64,000 nt of DNA from contig CAKRHW010000002.1 in assembly GCA_934339365.1 (NCBI GenBank), positions 310,001 to 374,000 of the forward strand, written 5' to 3'. Position 1 is the first letter of the stretch; each line of letters opens with the position of its first letter. The translations under genes and the position numbers were made by a program. Under the pieces are notes generated by a model, which did no database searches, was not told the DNA's origin, and saw only the letters and a program-made list of their open reading frames with translations. The stretch is from an uncultured Lachnospiraceae bacterium (GTDB lineage: Bacteria; Bacillota; Clostridia; Lachnospirales; Lachnospiraceae). Below, piece by piece: positions 26,820 to 36,603 of this stretch.

Positions 26820-27689
26820 CTATGCTTTTTTTAGATCAATTACAATTAATTGTGGCATATTTCCAAGTCTGACATTGATCGTGTGGCTTCCTAATCCCCC
26901 ACTTAAAATCATTTCTGAATGATTTTTAAAAAAATTTCCCTTATCATATTTATCAAATAATCGGTATTGTGTAGAAATAATACCGCCAATAAACGGCAGG
27001 CAGACAATTCCTCCATGATTGTGCCCTGAAACAATCAGATCCGCACCATATTGTGCATATGCATCAAAATAAGATGGATTATGGGCAATTAATATATTAA
27101 ACCTGTTTTGATCTAAAACGCCAAGTTTATTCTGTAAATATTCTTTTGGAAGTTTGATTTTCCGAACTGTTTTTCGATAATATTCTTCCTCAAGTTCTAC
27201 CCCTGCTATTGTTATATTATTTTTATCCAAGTCAATCTTCTGATCATTTAATGCTATGTATTCTATTTGTTTTTTCTTTAATAAATCTAAATATTCCTGA
27301 TATGCATTTCCATATAAATCCGTTTCTATTTTTGCCCTTGTTTCATGATTTCCATTTGTATAAAAAACCAGATATTGTTTTGAAAGAACTTCAAGCAATT
27401 CAACTGCAGCATCTGTATCTATCTTTTTCCCTCTTTTTGCTGTAAACAAATCACCGGCAATTAAGATTATCTCCGGTTGTTCTTTTTGAATTGCCTGTAA
27501 GAGTTTCTCATTCCCATCTCCATATGTGCATCCATGCAAATCTGTAATCAACACCATGCGACATGGATTTTTTATTTTATCTGTATGAACAATATCTCTT
27601 ACAATCTCAAAATGCGTAATTTCATAATGTATGCGAATTATTACTCCTGATAACAGTAAAATAACGATTCCAATCAAAATATAAAGCAT
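26820..27689 (-). CDS. Membrane-anchored metallophosphoesterase
   Basis: The 289-residue protein has one N-terminal helix (LYILIGIVILLLSGVIIRI) and a calcineurin-like phosphoesterase domain with ITDLHGCTYGDGN, AGDLF, NGNHE, IAHNPSYF and SGHNHGG supplying the two-metal site. It resembles YkuE/YaeI-type enzymes proposed to act on lipids or nucleotides; the substrate is unknown. The ATG at 27687-27689 follows AAGGAG; the open frame begins 12 codons earlier. A promoter overlaps the stop codon of the preceding carboxypeptidase gene. Confidence 0.88.
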   Translation of the reverse strand: MLYILIGIVILLLSGVIIRIHYEITHFEIVRDIVHTDKIKNPCRMVLITDLHGCTYGDGNEKLLQAIQKEQPEIILIAGDLFTAKRGKKIDTDAAVELLEVLSKQYLVFYTNGNHETRAKIETDLYGNAYQEYLDLLKKKQIEYIALNDQKIDLDKNNITIAGVELEEEYYRKTVRKIKLPKEYLQNKLGVLDQNRFNILIAHNPSYFDAYAQYGADLIVSGHNHGGIVCLPFIGGIISTQYRLFDKYDKGNFFKNHSEMILSGGLGSHTINVRLGNMPQLIVIDLKKA

Positions 27690-27713
27690 ATTCTCTCCTT
27701 TTTCAGCCCGTAT

Positions 27714-27743
27714 ATTATAACACATCTAAAAGATATTTCCCAA
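27714..27743 (-). promoter_or_regulatory. Extended -10 promoter before the metallophosphoesterase
   Basis: On the minus strand the extended -10 TGTTATAAT has a weak TTGGGA 18 bases upstream. The -10 overlaps the stop codon of the carboxypeptidase gene, so scpA-scpB may be transcribed independently of it. Confidence 0.5.
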
Positions 27744-28962
27744 TGATTTTTTGAAAGTAATCCTTATACTGCAGCGATTCTACTTCTTTTTTTGCCAAAA
27801 TATCTCTTTCTCCTATCTTCTTTTCATTTAATAAATACTGAATTTTACCTATCTTTTGATCTTTTTGAATGGGTGCCTTTAATGATTCCTCAAATATTAT
27901 TTTCTTTTTTATTTCTTTTGGATTTTCCTCTTTTTTAGCAATATAAGAAAATGGCTGTTTTACATACCCTTCTGCTTCTGTCTCTGCCCCTCCGCTTATT
28001 TTTACTTTTATTTTTTCTGTTTCCTTATCCTGATATTTTTTACAATTTGCATAACCATAATTTAACAGTTCCATGGCTTCTTTAAATCTTAATTTATAAT
28101 TTTCTGCCCCCATTACCACAGCGATTAATTCAATTCCATCTTTTTTTGCTGTTGCGCTTAAACAATATTTTGCCTTTTGCGTAGAACCTGTTTTTAGCCC
28201 CGTCGCCCATGCATATTGTTTTAATAACTTATTTGTATTTGCCAATGTAAATTCTTTTTCTCCTAATTTCGTTTTATGTGTGATATTCTCCATCCAAATA
28301 GTGGAATATTTTGTTATTTGTGGATATTTTGTAAGCAGTTCTCTTGACATTAACGCAACATCCCGGGCAGTCGTATAATGTTCATCTGCATCTGTCAGTC
28401 CGCAGCAGTCTACAAAATGTGTATGTTTCATTCCTAATTCATTTGCCCTCTGGTTCATTCTTTTTACAAACTCTTCTTCACTGCCTGCAATATGTTCAGC
28501 CATGGCAACACTGGCATCATTTCCACTGGCAACTACAATACATTTAATCAGCGTCTCTACAGTCTGCTGCTCTCCTGTTTCTAAAAAAACCTGTGATCCT
28601 CCCATGCTTTTTGCATGTTCGCTTGTCGTAACAGCATCATTCATTTTAATTTTCCCCTCCTGCAATGCATCAAAAGTTAAAATCAATGTCATAATTTTGG
28701 TAATACTTGCAGGTGATAAAATCTGATCGGAATCTTTTTCAAATAATACCGTTCCTGTTGATGCCTCTAATAACATGGCACCTTTGCATGTAAGATTTAA
28801 TTCCGATACCTGATTTCCGGCTTCCACTACATTTCCATCAAAATCCTGTATCGGTTCTTTCTCTGAAAGCACAGAAGCGCCAGTTGTATTCACAACTGAC
28901 GTTTCTAAAATTAAAATTCCAACAAAAATCATTTTAATGAATTTTTTCATTTCTGCTACCAT
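27715..28962 (-). CDS. D-alanyl-D-alanine carboxypeptidase (S11, DacF-like), first copy
   Basis: The 415-residue enzyme has a signal peptide (about residues 5-30, ending TTGAS), the S11 active-site motifs SITKIM (Ser near 83), ASGNDAS and LKTGST, and a C-terminal domain ending in a possible amphipathic helix (YFQKIIGKYLLDVL). It removes D-Ala from pentapeptides at the cell surface. The first ATG has AAGG four bases upstream; an ATG four codons later is possible. A paralogue lies 2.4 kb downstream; the spacing of both around scpAB is a clostridial arrangement. Confidence 0.92.
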   Translation of the reverse strand: MVAEMKKFIKMIFVGILILETSVVNTTGASVLSEKEPIQDFDGNVVEAGNQVSELNLTCKGAMLLEASTGTVLFEKDSDQILSPASITKIMTLILTFDALQEGKIKMNDAVTTSEHAKSMGGSQVFLETGEQQTVETLIKCIVVASGNDASVAMAEHIAGSEEEFVKRMNQRANELGMKHTHFVDCCGLTDADEHYTTARDVALMSRELLTKYPQITKYSTIWMENITHKTKLGEKEFTLANTNKLLKQYAWATGLKTGSTQKAKYCLSATAKKDGIELIAVVMGAENYKLRFKEAMELLNYGYANCKKYQDKETEKIKVKISGGAETEAEGYVKQPFSYIAKKEENPKEIKKKIIFEESLKAPIQKDQKIGKIQYLLNEKKIGERDILAKKEVESLQYKDYFQKIIGKYLLDVL

Positions 28963-29022
28963 AACACCTTTTTTTATAATATATGAATGGTTATTTGAAA
29001 AAATTCTTTTCTTTTTATTCTT

Positions 29023-31236
29023 TTACTTTGTAGTTTCTGAACCTGTGGTTGTCTCTGTGGCATCTGATGCATCACCATAATATAACACTTCCTTTGTCGA
29101 ACTTAAAATACTTGAATCGGAATGTGCCTGACTTACCACAAAAGAATCTAATCCCCTTAATTGCGGATAATAAATTCTTAACGTCTCTGAATCAATAAAT
29201 TCTGTATTACCAAAATACTCATTATTTACAAAGACTTTGCTATATTTCGTAAAATTCTTACCCTTAATAATAACATAACCATCGCTATCTACCGGAGGTG
29301 TTTCTTCTGCCTTTGGTGTAATATTTTCCGCATCTGCAGCAGGCTCACTTGTTGATGCCTGTGTGGTTTCCTGTATAGTTTCCGGTGTATTACTTTTTGT
29401 CTGTTTATAAATAGAAGTTATCTCTATCTTATTAATTCCCATTTGAAGATTTGTTGGTTTATATGGATTTGTACCTCCATAAAGGACTTTATCGCCTTTG
29501 AAGATATCATATTGCAAATTCGCAAGTCCATTTAAATAATCTTTTGAATTCTCTTTTTCCTGATGATATTTATTTACAAATCCATCAGTAATTCCAAGAG
29601 GCTTTAAAATATCTGCTTCTAACTGAAATGCTTCCATATCTTTTTTCTCATAAGACACACCTTTGACATTTTCCCAGATAAAATACTCTGTCTGATATAC
29701 CGTTTCACCCTTTCCAAATTCTGATTCTTCAAAATCAAGACTTGGAAGATGATCTCCATAAAAGACTACGATACTCTCTTCATCTCTCTTTTTAATTTCA
29801 TCAATCAATTGCCCTACAAACTGATCCATTTCATGTATCTGATTTGTATAATATTCACGACTGTTCAACAGACTCTGATCAATCTGATATCCTTGTTTTG
29901 ATGTTACTTTAATTGGGAAATCATAATCTCCGGATGTCGGATAACTACCATGTCCCTGTACCGATATTGTATAAACAAAATCCGAACCTTTTGTGCTATC
30001 TAAAGCCTGTTTTACAACATTTGTCAGGCAATAATCTTTTGCCCATCCCATAGGGGTATAATCTGTCTCCGGATTCAAATTCAAATATTCTACCGATGTA
30101 AAATCATGAAATCCTAACTGAGAAAAAACAATGTTTCTTCCGTAGAATCCACCTGTATTATTGTGCACCGCATGACTGGTATATCCATGTGGAGCAAGAT
30201 TATAACAAATAGACTCGCAATTTTTTGTTCTTAAAGTTGTTTTATACGGATATTCTCCCGGTCCAAAATTATCAATATTTAATCCTGTTAAAACTTCAAA
30301 TTCTGAATTCACTGTACCCGCTCCTACCACTGGCATAGACAAATGTCCGCTGGCACATTTTTTCATATATTTATGATAATTTGGAAGTGGATCTTCTGAA
30401 AAATCCATATCAATACATCTTGTAATGTCAAAAAATGATTCTAACTGAACAATAATAATATTCGGTGTTTTAACCTTTATGCTTGCATCCATATATGGCG
30501 AATCTTCTTCTAAGCCCGATTTTGACTTTTTGCTGTCGGTCTCTTCTTCTTTTGTAATTTTATCAATCTGTTCTTTTGAATAATTGCCTGGTTTTGTAAC
30601 GCCTGAATTAAATACACTATTTGAAAAACAATATGCAAATCCATACTTCAGATATGCCTGTGATAATTCCGGGAATTTCAGGGAAAGACCATGTGTCAGA
30701 TTCCCGATAAGCAACATCACAAACATGAAAACACCAGATAAAATCACAAGAGCAAACTTTTTCCCATAATTCATTTTTCCTTTTATCTTTGGAACTTTGA
30801 TAAAAAGAATTACCAGCCCCGCAACAATTGCAGCAATCGCAACTCCTAAAACAATATAAGTTACTGTTGTAAAATACTTATTAATTACCGCTAATGCAGA
30901 ATCTATAAGCAAAAAATCCATTGCGGTGAACGGTGTAACTCTGCTGCTTAGCAGGAAGTAATTTACAAAACCAAGAATCAGCCAGATGACTGATGTAAAA
31001 ACTAATGCAAACAATCTTCTGCGAAACAAAAGTGATAACGTAAGTGTAAAAAAGATAATGCTTGCATTACATAAAAAACCAAAAGGATGTGAAATCATAT
31101 ATACAAATCCTTTTGAAACTGATTTTCTGCCAAGCATTTCAATAATCAAATTCAAAACAAGTGGCAGGATGATATAAAGTGCGATTGTTGTCTTTCTACT
31201 TTTAAATTGAAATATATTTTTTATTTTTTGAAACAT
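29023..31236 (-). CDS. LTA synthase family membrane sulfatase-fold enzyme
   Basis: The 737-residue protein has about five transmembrane helices in the first 200 residues and an extracellular sulfatase-fold domain. QLESFFDITR, GAGTVNSEFEVLTG with the catalytic Thr, HNNTGGFYGRN and FYGDHLPSLD match lipoteichoic acid synthase and related phosphoglycerol transferases. After the enzyme domain there is an extra extracellular tail of about 150 residues (from about 590) with a Thr/Glu/Pro-rich linker and a beta-rich module near the end (VIIKGKNFTKYSKVFVNN). The usual product is polyglycerol phosphate lipoteichoic acid. GGGAAGGA lies a rather long 14 bases before the ATG. Confidence 0.88.
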   Translation of the reverse strand: MFQKIKNIFQFKSRKTTIALYIILPLVLNLIIEMLGRKSVSKGFVYMISHPFGFLCNASIIFFTLTLSLLFRRRLFALVFTSVIWLILGFVNYFLLSSRVTPFTAMDFLLIDSALAVINKYFTTVTYIVLGVAIAAIVAGLVILFIKVPKIKGKMNYGKKFALVILSGVFMFVMLLIGNLTHGLSLKFPELSQAYLKYGFAYCFSNSVFNSGVTKPGNYSKEQIDKITKEEETDSKKSKSGLEEDSPYMDASIKVKTPNIIIVQLESFFDITRCIDMDFSEDPLPNYHKYMKKCASGHLSMPVVGAGTVNSEFEVLTGLNIDNFGPGEYPYKTTLRTKNCESICYNLAPHGYTSHAVHNNTGGFYGRNIVFSQLGFHDFTSVEYLNLNPETDYTPMGWAKDYCLTNVVKQALDSTKGSDFVYTISVQGHGSYPTSGDYDFPIKVTSKQGYQIDQSLLNSREYYTNQIHEMDQFVGQLIDEIKKRDEESIVVFYGDHLPSLDFEESEFGKGETVYQTEYFIWENVKGVSYEKKDMEAFQLEADILKPLGITDGFVNKYHQEKENSKDYLNGLANLQYDIFKGDKVLYGGTNPYKPTNLQMGINKIEITSIYKQTKSNTPETIQETTQASTSEPAADAENITPKAEETPPVDSDGYVIIKGKNFTKYSKVFVNNEYFGNTEFIDSETLRIYYPQLRGLDSFVVSQAHSDSSILSSTKEVLYYGDASDATETTTGSETTK

Positions 31237-31310
31237 AAAAATAAACCATATCCTTCCCTAATCTATGTAATTTTGCCTCTCTAAAATAAAGGAACATCTA
31301 ATCTTAATTA

Positions 31311-31357
31311 ATGTCAGAGGCATTCTTTTTATGTCTGTTCTCTTTTGCCCCTGACAT
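31311..31357. repeat. Interrupted 12-base inverted repeat between nifJ and the LTA synthase gene
   Basis: ATGTCAGAGGCA (31311-31322) pairs with TGCCCCTGACAT (31346-31357) with one mismatch and a 23-base loop. The inner AGAGGCA could instead pair with TGCCTCT at 31274-31280, giving two mutually exclusive hairpins in the 199-base gap. No clear T run follows either on the minus strand. Confidence 0.5.
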
Positions 31358-31435
31358 CATCATATCAATAAAATTTATGATTCTTTTTAGGAAATCTTTA
31401 ATTTTTTCTTAAGGCTCTGAATTATAAAGCACATT

Positions 31436-34400
31436 TTAATATAAACCCGTTAGATTTGTCAAGTCATCGAACTTGTCATGTGCTTCTTTTATTGCATCCT
31501 TTAACAAATTTTCTGCCTCTGCTTTTTGATTTTTTTGTAAAATTTTAAATCTCATTTCTCTGTCATAAAATTCTTTGATATCTTCACACATATTTTTGCT
31601 ATCAAAATAAAATGCTGCCTTTGTTTGTTTATTCCCCGGATGATACCGGAATAAATTCCAATACCCTGTTTCAACAGCTCTTTTTTCTTCTTCCATGCTA
31701 CAAGACATTCCTCCGATAATTCCATGATTAATACATGGGGCATAACCAATGACAAGAGAAGGTCCTTCATATTCCTCTGCTTCTTTTAACGCTTTCAGAC
31801 ACTGACCCGGATTTGCTCCTAATGCAACTTGTGCAATATAGACTTCCTCATACTGCATCATCATTTTCCATAGTTTTTTCTTTTTTGTCTTTTTCCCACA
31901 CGAAGCAAACTGAGCAACAGCCCCCACCGGTGTCGCCTTTGATACCTGTCCTCCTGTATTTGAATACACTTCTGTATCAAATATGAAAACATTTACATTT
32001 TCTCCTGATGCTAAAACATGATCCAGTCCACCAAATCCGATATCGTATGCCCATCCATCTCCTCCAAAAATCCAGACTGATTTTTGATTTAAAAAATTTT
32101 GGTATTTTAAAATCTGTTCTCCCATTTTTTTTAAGGAACAATCTTCTTCATGGACTGCCAGAAAAGGAATCATTTTTTCTAATAAAGCCCCAACTGCATC
32201 TGCATCTTCTTTTCTGCCTCTTCTTTGTTCTTTTTTATAAATCTGAATTTTTTCTAACAAATCAAAATCTTCTTCTTTTTTATCTTCTAAATTTTTAATG
32301 CATTCTTCTAATTGATTGACATCATGTGAAATATTCTTTTTTAAAATACTTTCCGCTATTTTCATTCCATAACCAAATTCAGCATTATCTTCAAATAAAG
32401 AATTAGCCCATGCAGGTCCTTTTCCATCTTTATTTTTGGTATAGGAAACAGAAGGTGAGGAATTTCCCCATATAGAAGAACATCCGGTTGCATTCGCAAT
32501 ATACATTCTTTCCCCAAACAGTTGTGTAATCAGTTTTGCATAACTGGTTTCTCCGCATCCTGCACAAGCTCCCGAAAATTCAAGCAATGGAGGATAAAAC
32601 TGGCTTCCCTTTACACTCATCCTCGAAAATTTTTGCAACACTTCTTTCTTTTCCGGTAAAGTCTGTGCATAATGAAATTCTTTCCATTTCTTCTTTCTCT
32701 CTTCGTCTGTTTCCATTTCCATCTCTAATGCCTTTTGGCCACATGTTCCCGGACAAATCTTTGCACATAAACTACATCCGGTACAATTATTGGTATCCAC
32801 AACAATTGCAAAAGAATACCCTTCTAATCCCTTCATAGGTGCCTCTTCCATATAGCGGGGGCGATTCATCCTTTCTTCACGATTTAAAACAACCGGACGA
32901 ATACATGCATGTGGGCAGACGAAACTACATAAATTACACTGAACACAATTATCGCGAATCCACATCGGATTTTTTGCTTCTAATTTTCTCTGTTCATACT
33001 TGCTTGTACCCAAAGGCATTTCCCCGTTTTTCCTATTGACAAATGCAGAAACAGGAACTTCATCCCCCCTTCTTATACAAACCGGATTTAAAATCTGTTC
33101 AATATATTCTTTCGTTTCTAAATCCTCCGTTTCTTTCATTTGTTCCTTTTCCACTTTTTCAGAATCACTCCCTACTAATTCTAGCTCCTGTAAATTTATT
33201 TTTTTTACGCACTGAATTCCCTGTTCCATTGCCAGTTCATTCTTATATATATATTCTTCACCTTTTTTCCCATACGTATCATGAAATGCCTCTTTCATCC
33301 ATTGTTTTGCATAGTCTAAAGGAATGAAATTAGTAATCTGAAAAAAAGCAGCCTGTAAAACTGTATTAATTTTCCCTCCTAAGCCACATTCTTCACTTAT
33401 TTTCTTTCCATCAATGCAATAAAATTCAATTTCATTCTGAATCAGATATAACTTCAGCTCATTTGGAATGATCTGATTCAAATCTGCATCTTCACTACAG
33501 TTTAATAAAAATTTTCCTTTTCTTTTCATATATCTTTGTAGTTGATATTTTTGTAAATAAAAGCTTTGATGGCATGCTAAAAAATCTGCTTTCTGAATCA
33601 AATATGCAGACTTAATCGGTTTGCTTCCAAAACGCAAATGAGAAATTGTAAGTCCACCTGATTTTTTTGAATCATATTCAAAGTATGCCTGTGTATATAC
33701 CGGCATATGTTCACCTATCATTTTAATTGTATTCTTATTTGCACTAACTGTTCCATCCGATCCCATTCCCCAGAACATACATTGAAACAGATCTGTTTTG
33801 TCATTTATTGTCTGAAAACGCTCCCCATATGGACTTTCATCTAAGGAACGCATCCAGACATCATCTTTTACTCCCAGCAAAAATTCCTCTTGTTTTCGAT
33901 TATAAAATGCCGCAAGAATATGTGCTAATGTCGTGTCTTTTGAAGAAAGCCCATATCTTCCATGATAAATTTCTAGTTTCGTTTTCTCTTGAAAAAGGGC
34001 TGTGACGATATCTTCATATAATGGATCCCCTAATGCTCCATTTTCTTTTACACGATCTAAAACAATCAGTCTCTGACATTTTGGGGGAATTTGCTGCATA
34101 AAATATTTCCTGCTAAATGGACGATATAAATGTACCTGAATCAAGCCACATTTTTCTCCATTGTTCATTAAATAATCAATTGTTTCTTCGATTGTCTGAC
34201 AGACAGACCCCATTGCTACAAAAACTGTTTCTGCTTCGTTGTGCCCATAATATTGAAAAATATGATAATTGGTTCCGATTTGTTGATTTACTTTCTCCAT
34301 TCCACATTCTACCTGTTCAGCCAGATTTCTATAAGCAGTTTCTCCTGCTTCTCTGTTTTGAAAAAACAGATCTGAATTTTGTGCCTGTCCTTTTGCCATT

Positions 34401-35038
34401 GGCCGGTTTGGATTCAATGCGCTGCAACGAAATTGCTCTATCTCTTTTTCCGGAAAAAACTCTCTTAACTGTTCATAAGAATAAATCTCTATTTTTTGTA
34501 TTTCATGTGACGTTCGAAATCCATCAAAAAAATGTAAAAATGGGATTCCTGATTGGAAAGCAGACTGATATCCAACTGGAGAAAGGTCCATCACTTCCTG
34601 CACCGATGCCATGGAAAGCATCGCAAATCCAGTCATTCTGCATGTATAAACATCTGAATGATCTCCAAAAATTGATAAAGCATGACTTGCAACTGTTCTG
34701 GCTGCAACCTGTATCACACATGGCAAAAATTCACCTGCAATTTTATATAAATCCGGTATCATAAGTAACAATCCCTGTGATGATGTAAATGTTGTACTCA
34801 CTGCTCCTGCACTTAAAGCTCCATGTAATGCACCCGCAACACCCGCTTCCGATTGCATTTGTTTTACTGTTACAACATTACCAGATAAATTTTTCATTTG
34901 TAATCCTGACCACTTATCAAACAGTTCTGCCATCGTAGATGATGGTGTTATCGGATAAATAAACGCTGCATCATTATATGCATATGCAATATATGCTGCC
35001 GCTGTATTTCCATCCATGGACTTCATTTCACGTTTCAA
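31436..35038 (-). CDS. nifJ: Pyruvate:ferredoxin (flavodoxin) oxidoreductase, single chain
   Basis: The enzyme of about 1200 residues oxidises pyruvate to acetyl-CoA and CO2 and reduces ferredoxin. Domains in order: pyruvate-binding (YPITPSSTMAE), the gamma domain, a two-cluster ferredoxin domain with CVQCNLCSFVCPHACIRP and CTGCSLCAKICPGTC, and the TPP domain with CAGCGETSYAKL and GDGWAYDIGFGGLDH. The reading frame is intact. GGGAGG touches an ATG at 35042-35044, but a TTG at 35036-35038 is seven bases away and gives the family N-terminus (KREMKSMDGNTAAAYI), so it is preferred. Twelve bases after pdp; likely cotranscribed. Confidence 0.96.
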   Translation of the reverse strand: MKREMKSMDGNTAAAYIAYAYNDAAFIYPITPSSTMAELFDKWSGLQMKNLSGNVVTVKQMQSEAGVAGALHGALSAGAVSTTFTSSQGLLLMIPDLYKIAGEFLPCVIQVAARTVASHALSIFGDHSDVYTCRMTGFAMLSMASVQEVMDLSPVGYQSAFQSGIPFLHFFDGFRTSHEIQKIEIYSYEQLREFFPEKEIEQFRCSALNPNRPMAKGQAQNSDLFFQNREAGETAYRNLAEQVECGMEKVNQQIGTNYHIFQYYGHNEAETVFVAMGSVCQTIEETIDYLMNNGEKCGLIQVHLYRPFSRKYFMQQIPPKCQRLIVLDRVKENGALGDPLYEDIVTALFQEKTKLEIYHGRYGLSSKDTTLAHILAAFYNRKQEEFLLGVKDDVWMRSLDESPYGERFQTINDKTDLFQCMFWGMGSDGTVSANKNTIKMIGEHMPVYTQAYFEYDSKKSGGLTISHLRFGSKPIKSAYLIQKADFLACHQSFYLQKYQLQRYMKRKGKFLLNCSEDADLNQIIPNELKLYLIQNEIEFYCIDGKKISEECGLGGKINTVLQAAFFQITNFIPLDYAKQWMKEAFHDTYGKKGEEYIYKNELAMEQGIQCVKKINLQELELVGSDSEKVEKEQMKETEDLETKEYIEQILNPVCIRRGDEVPVSAFVNRKNGEMPLGTSKYEQRKLEAKNPMWIRDNCVQCNLCSFVCPHACIRPVVLNREERMNRPRYMEEAPMKGLEGYSFAIVVDTNNCTGCSLCAKICPGTCGQKALEMEMETDEERKKKWKEFHYAQTLPEKKEVLQKFSRMSVKGSQFYPPLLEFSGACAGCGETSYAKLITQLFGERMYIANATGCSSIWGNSSPSVSYTKNKDGKGPAWANSLFEDNAEFGYGMKIAESILKKNISHDVNQLEECIKNLEDKKEEDFDLLEKIQIYKKEQRRGRKEDADAVGALLEKMIPFLAVHEEDCSLKKMGEQILKYQNFLNQKSVWIFGGDGWAYDIGFGGLDHVLASGENVNVFIFDTEVYSNTGGQVSKATPVGAVAQFASCGKKTKKKKLWKMMMQYEEVYIAQVALGANPGQCLKALKEAEEYEGPSLVIGYAPCINHGIIGGMSCSMEEEKRAVETGYWNLFRYHPGNKQTKAAFYFDSKNMCEDIKEFYDREMRFKILQKNQKAEAENLLKDAIKEAHDKFDDLTNLTGLY

Positions 35039-35050
35039 GAGCATTCCTCC

Positions 35051-36364
35051 CTAATTTCTTATAATTCTTTTATGAATGAAAGCTTTTTTTGCTTTTTCCT
35101 GCTCTTTTGTAATCTCAATACATGCAGACAACTCTTCTATTGCTTCTTTTGTTTTATTTTCATCATCTCCATATACTTTTGCAATACAATCTCCTTTTAA
35201 AATCTTATCTCCTGTTTTTCGTTCTAATACAATTCCAACATTTGCATCAATCGGCATATCCTTTTTCTGTCGTCCGCCACCAAGATTTAAAACAATTTTC
35301 CCTATTTCTTCACAGTGAATCTTATGAACAAATCCATCTGCCTGCGCATACAATGGAACACAATATTTTGCCTGAATTAATTTTTCTGGTTGTTCCACAT
35401 AGGTAATATCTCCCCCTTGAAGTGCAATCCATTCTTTAAATTTATCAAATGCTTTCTTGGAATAAATCGTATCCTTTACCTTTTCTTCCGCTTCTTTTCT
35501 GCTTGAAGCTAATTGTGCCATATATACCATTTCACTTCCTAATGCAATACAGAGTTGTAATACATCTTCCGGTCCATTCCCATTTAAAATGTCAATTGCC
35601 TCTTTCACTTCTAGTGCATTTCCAACTGCATAGCCTAATGGCTGATTCATATCTGTAATCAATGCAGCCATTTTCTTACCTGCACTTTCTCCAATCCGAA
35701 TCATCTCCTCCGCCAGTCGAATTGCATCCTCCTCTTTTTTCATAAAAGCACCATCACCGGTTTTCACATCTAACACTATTCCATCTGCACCAGAAGCAAG
35801 TTTCTTACTCATAATACTGCTTGCAATAAGAGAAAGTTGGTCTACGGTCGCTGTTACATCCCGTAATGCATAAATTTTTTTATCTGCAGGTGCCAGATTT
35901 GCAGTCTGACCAGATAATGCAATATTAATCTCATTTACATTTCGAATAAATTTCTCTTCTGATATGGCAGTCTGAAAACCAGGGATACTTTCTAATTTAT
36001 CAATTGTTCCACCTGTAAATCCTAATCCTCTTCCAGACATTTTTGCAACCTTTACACCACATGCTGCAACCATCGGTCCTAACACCAGTGTCGTTTTATC
36101 TCCCACTCCACCAGTACTATGTTTGTCAATTTTCATTCCTTTTATACCATCTAAGGACATATGATCTCCGGAATCACGCATCGCGATCGTCAGATGATAG
36201 GTTTCTTCTGAATTCATTCCCTGAAAATATGTTGCCATTAAAAAAGCAGACATTTGATAATCAGGAATCATTCCTTTCGTATAACCTTCTACTAAATATT
36301 CAATCTCTTCTTTTGTCAAATGCCCTCCATTCCTTTTTTTATAAATTAAATCGCATACATTCAT
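35051..36364 (-). CDS. pdp: Pyrimidine-nucleoside phosphorylase
   Basis: The 437-residue enzyme cleaves uridine, thymidine and deoxyuridine with phosphate. The family signature KHSTGGVGDKTTLVLGP is near residues 81-97, MSGRGLGFTGGTIDKLES near 110, with the phosphate-binding Ser/Thr region and the C-terminal beta domain complete. Full length for Pdp/DeoA. AGGAGG precedes the ATG. It is divergent from the DAHP synthase genes and followed by nifJ. Confidence 0.95.
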   Translation of the reverse strand: MNVCDLIYKKRNGGHLTKEEIEYLVEGYTKGMIPDYQMSAFLMATYFQGMNSEETYHLTIAMRDSGDHMSLDGIKGMKIDKHSTGGVGDKTTLVLGPMVAACGVKVAKMSGRGLGFTGGTIDKLESIPGFQTAISEEKFIRNVNEINIALSGQTANLAPADKKIYALRDVTATVDQLSLIASSIMSKKLASGADGIVLDVKTGDGAFMKKEEDAIRLAEEMIRIGESAGKKMAALITDMNQPLGYAVGNALEVKEAIDILNGNGPEDVLQLCIALGSEMVYMAQLASSRKEAEEKVKDTIYSKKAFDKFKEWIALQGGDITYVEQPEKLIQAKYCVPLYAQADGFVHKIHCEEIGKIVLNLGGGRQKKDMPIDANVGIVLERKTGDKILKGDCIAKVYGDDENKTKEAIEELSACIEITKEQEKAKKAFIHKRIIRN

Positions 36365-36423
36365 AACTGCCTCCTTTGTATTTTTTCATTCTTTACCGTT
36401 ACAAAATCTTTCTTCTTTTATCC

Positions 36424-36452
36424 ATTATAACATTTTCTTTTTTCCACGTGAA
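36424..36452 (-). promoter_or_regulatory. Promoter of pdp-nifJ
   Basis: On the minus strand the extended -10 TGTTATAAT has TTCACG 17 bases upstream of the TATAAT; about 60 bases from the pdp start. Confidence 0.55.
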
Positions 36453-36502
36453 CATTACTTTTTTTTTAACAAGAATTATTTCTACTTTAAAACTTGTAAT
36501 TG

Positions 36503-36531
36503 TTGAAAAAAAGGCATTTTTGCATTATAAT
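36503..36531 (+). promoter_or_regulatory. Sigma-A-type promoter of the DAHP synthase pair
   Basis: TTGAAA and TATAAT are exactly 17 bases apart, about 72 bases upstream of the first start codon. Confidence 0.85.
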
Positions 36532-36542
36532 AGAAAACATTC

Positions 36543-36570
36543 GCAGGTATTGTTCCTTTCTCATACCTGC
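36543..36570 (+). promoter_or_regulatory. 5' untranslated hairpin of the DAHP synthase transcript
   Basis: GCAGGTAT (36543-36550) pairs perfectly with ATACCTGC (36563-36570) across a 12-base loop, only a few bases after the expected transcription start. The sequence after it (TAGAGTTTTA) is a poor terminator. It may stabilise the message or bind a regulator. Confidence 0.5.
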
Positions 36571-36603
36571 TAGAGTTTTACATCAAAGGAGATTAATAAT
36601 AAT

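Noticed and set aside
24064..28962. Two similar carboxypeptidase genes as a recent duplication with recombination
   Set aside because: The two S11 proteins share the active-site motifs but differ widely elsewhere, so they are old paralogues rather than a recent repeat.
34117..34764. 215-codon plus-strand open frame opposite nifJ
   Set aside because: It lies wholly antisense to the conserved pyruvate:ferredoxin oxidoreductase, has no recognisable domain and reflects codon bias of the opposite strand.
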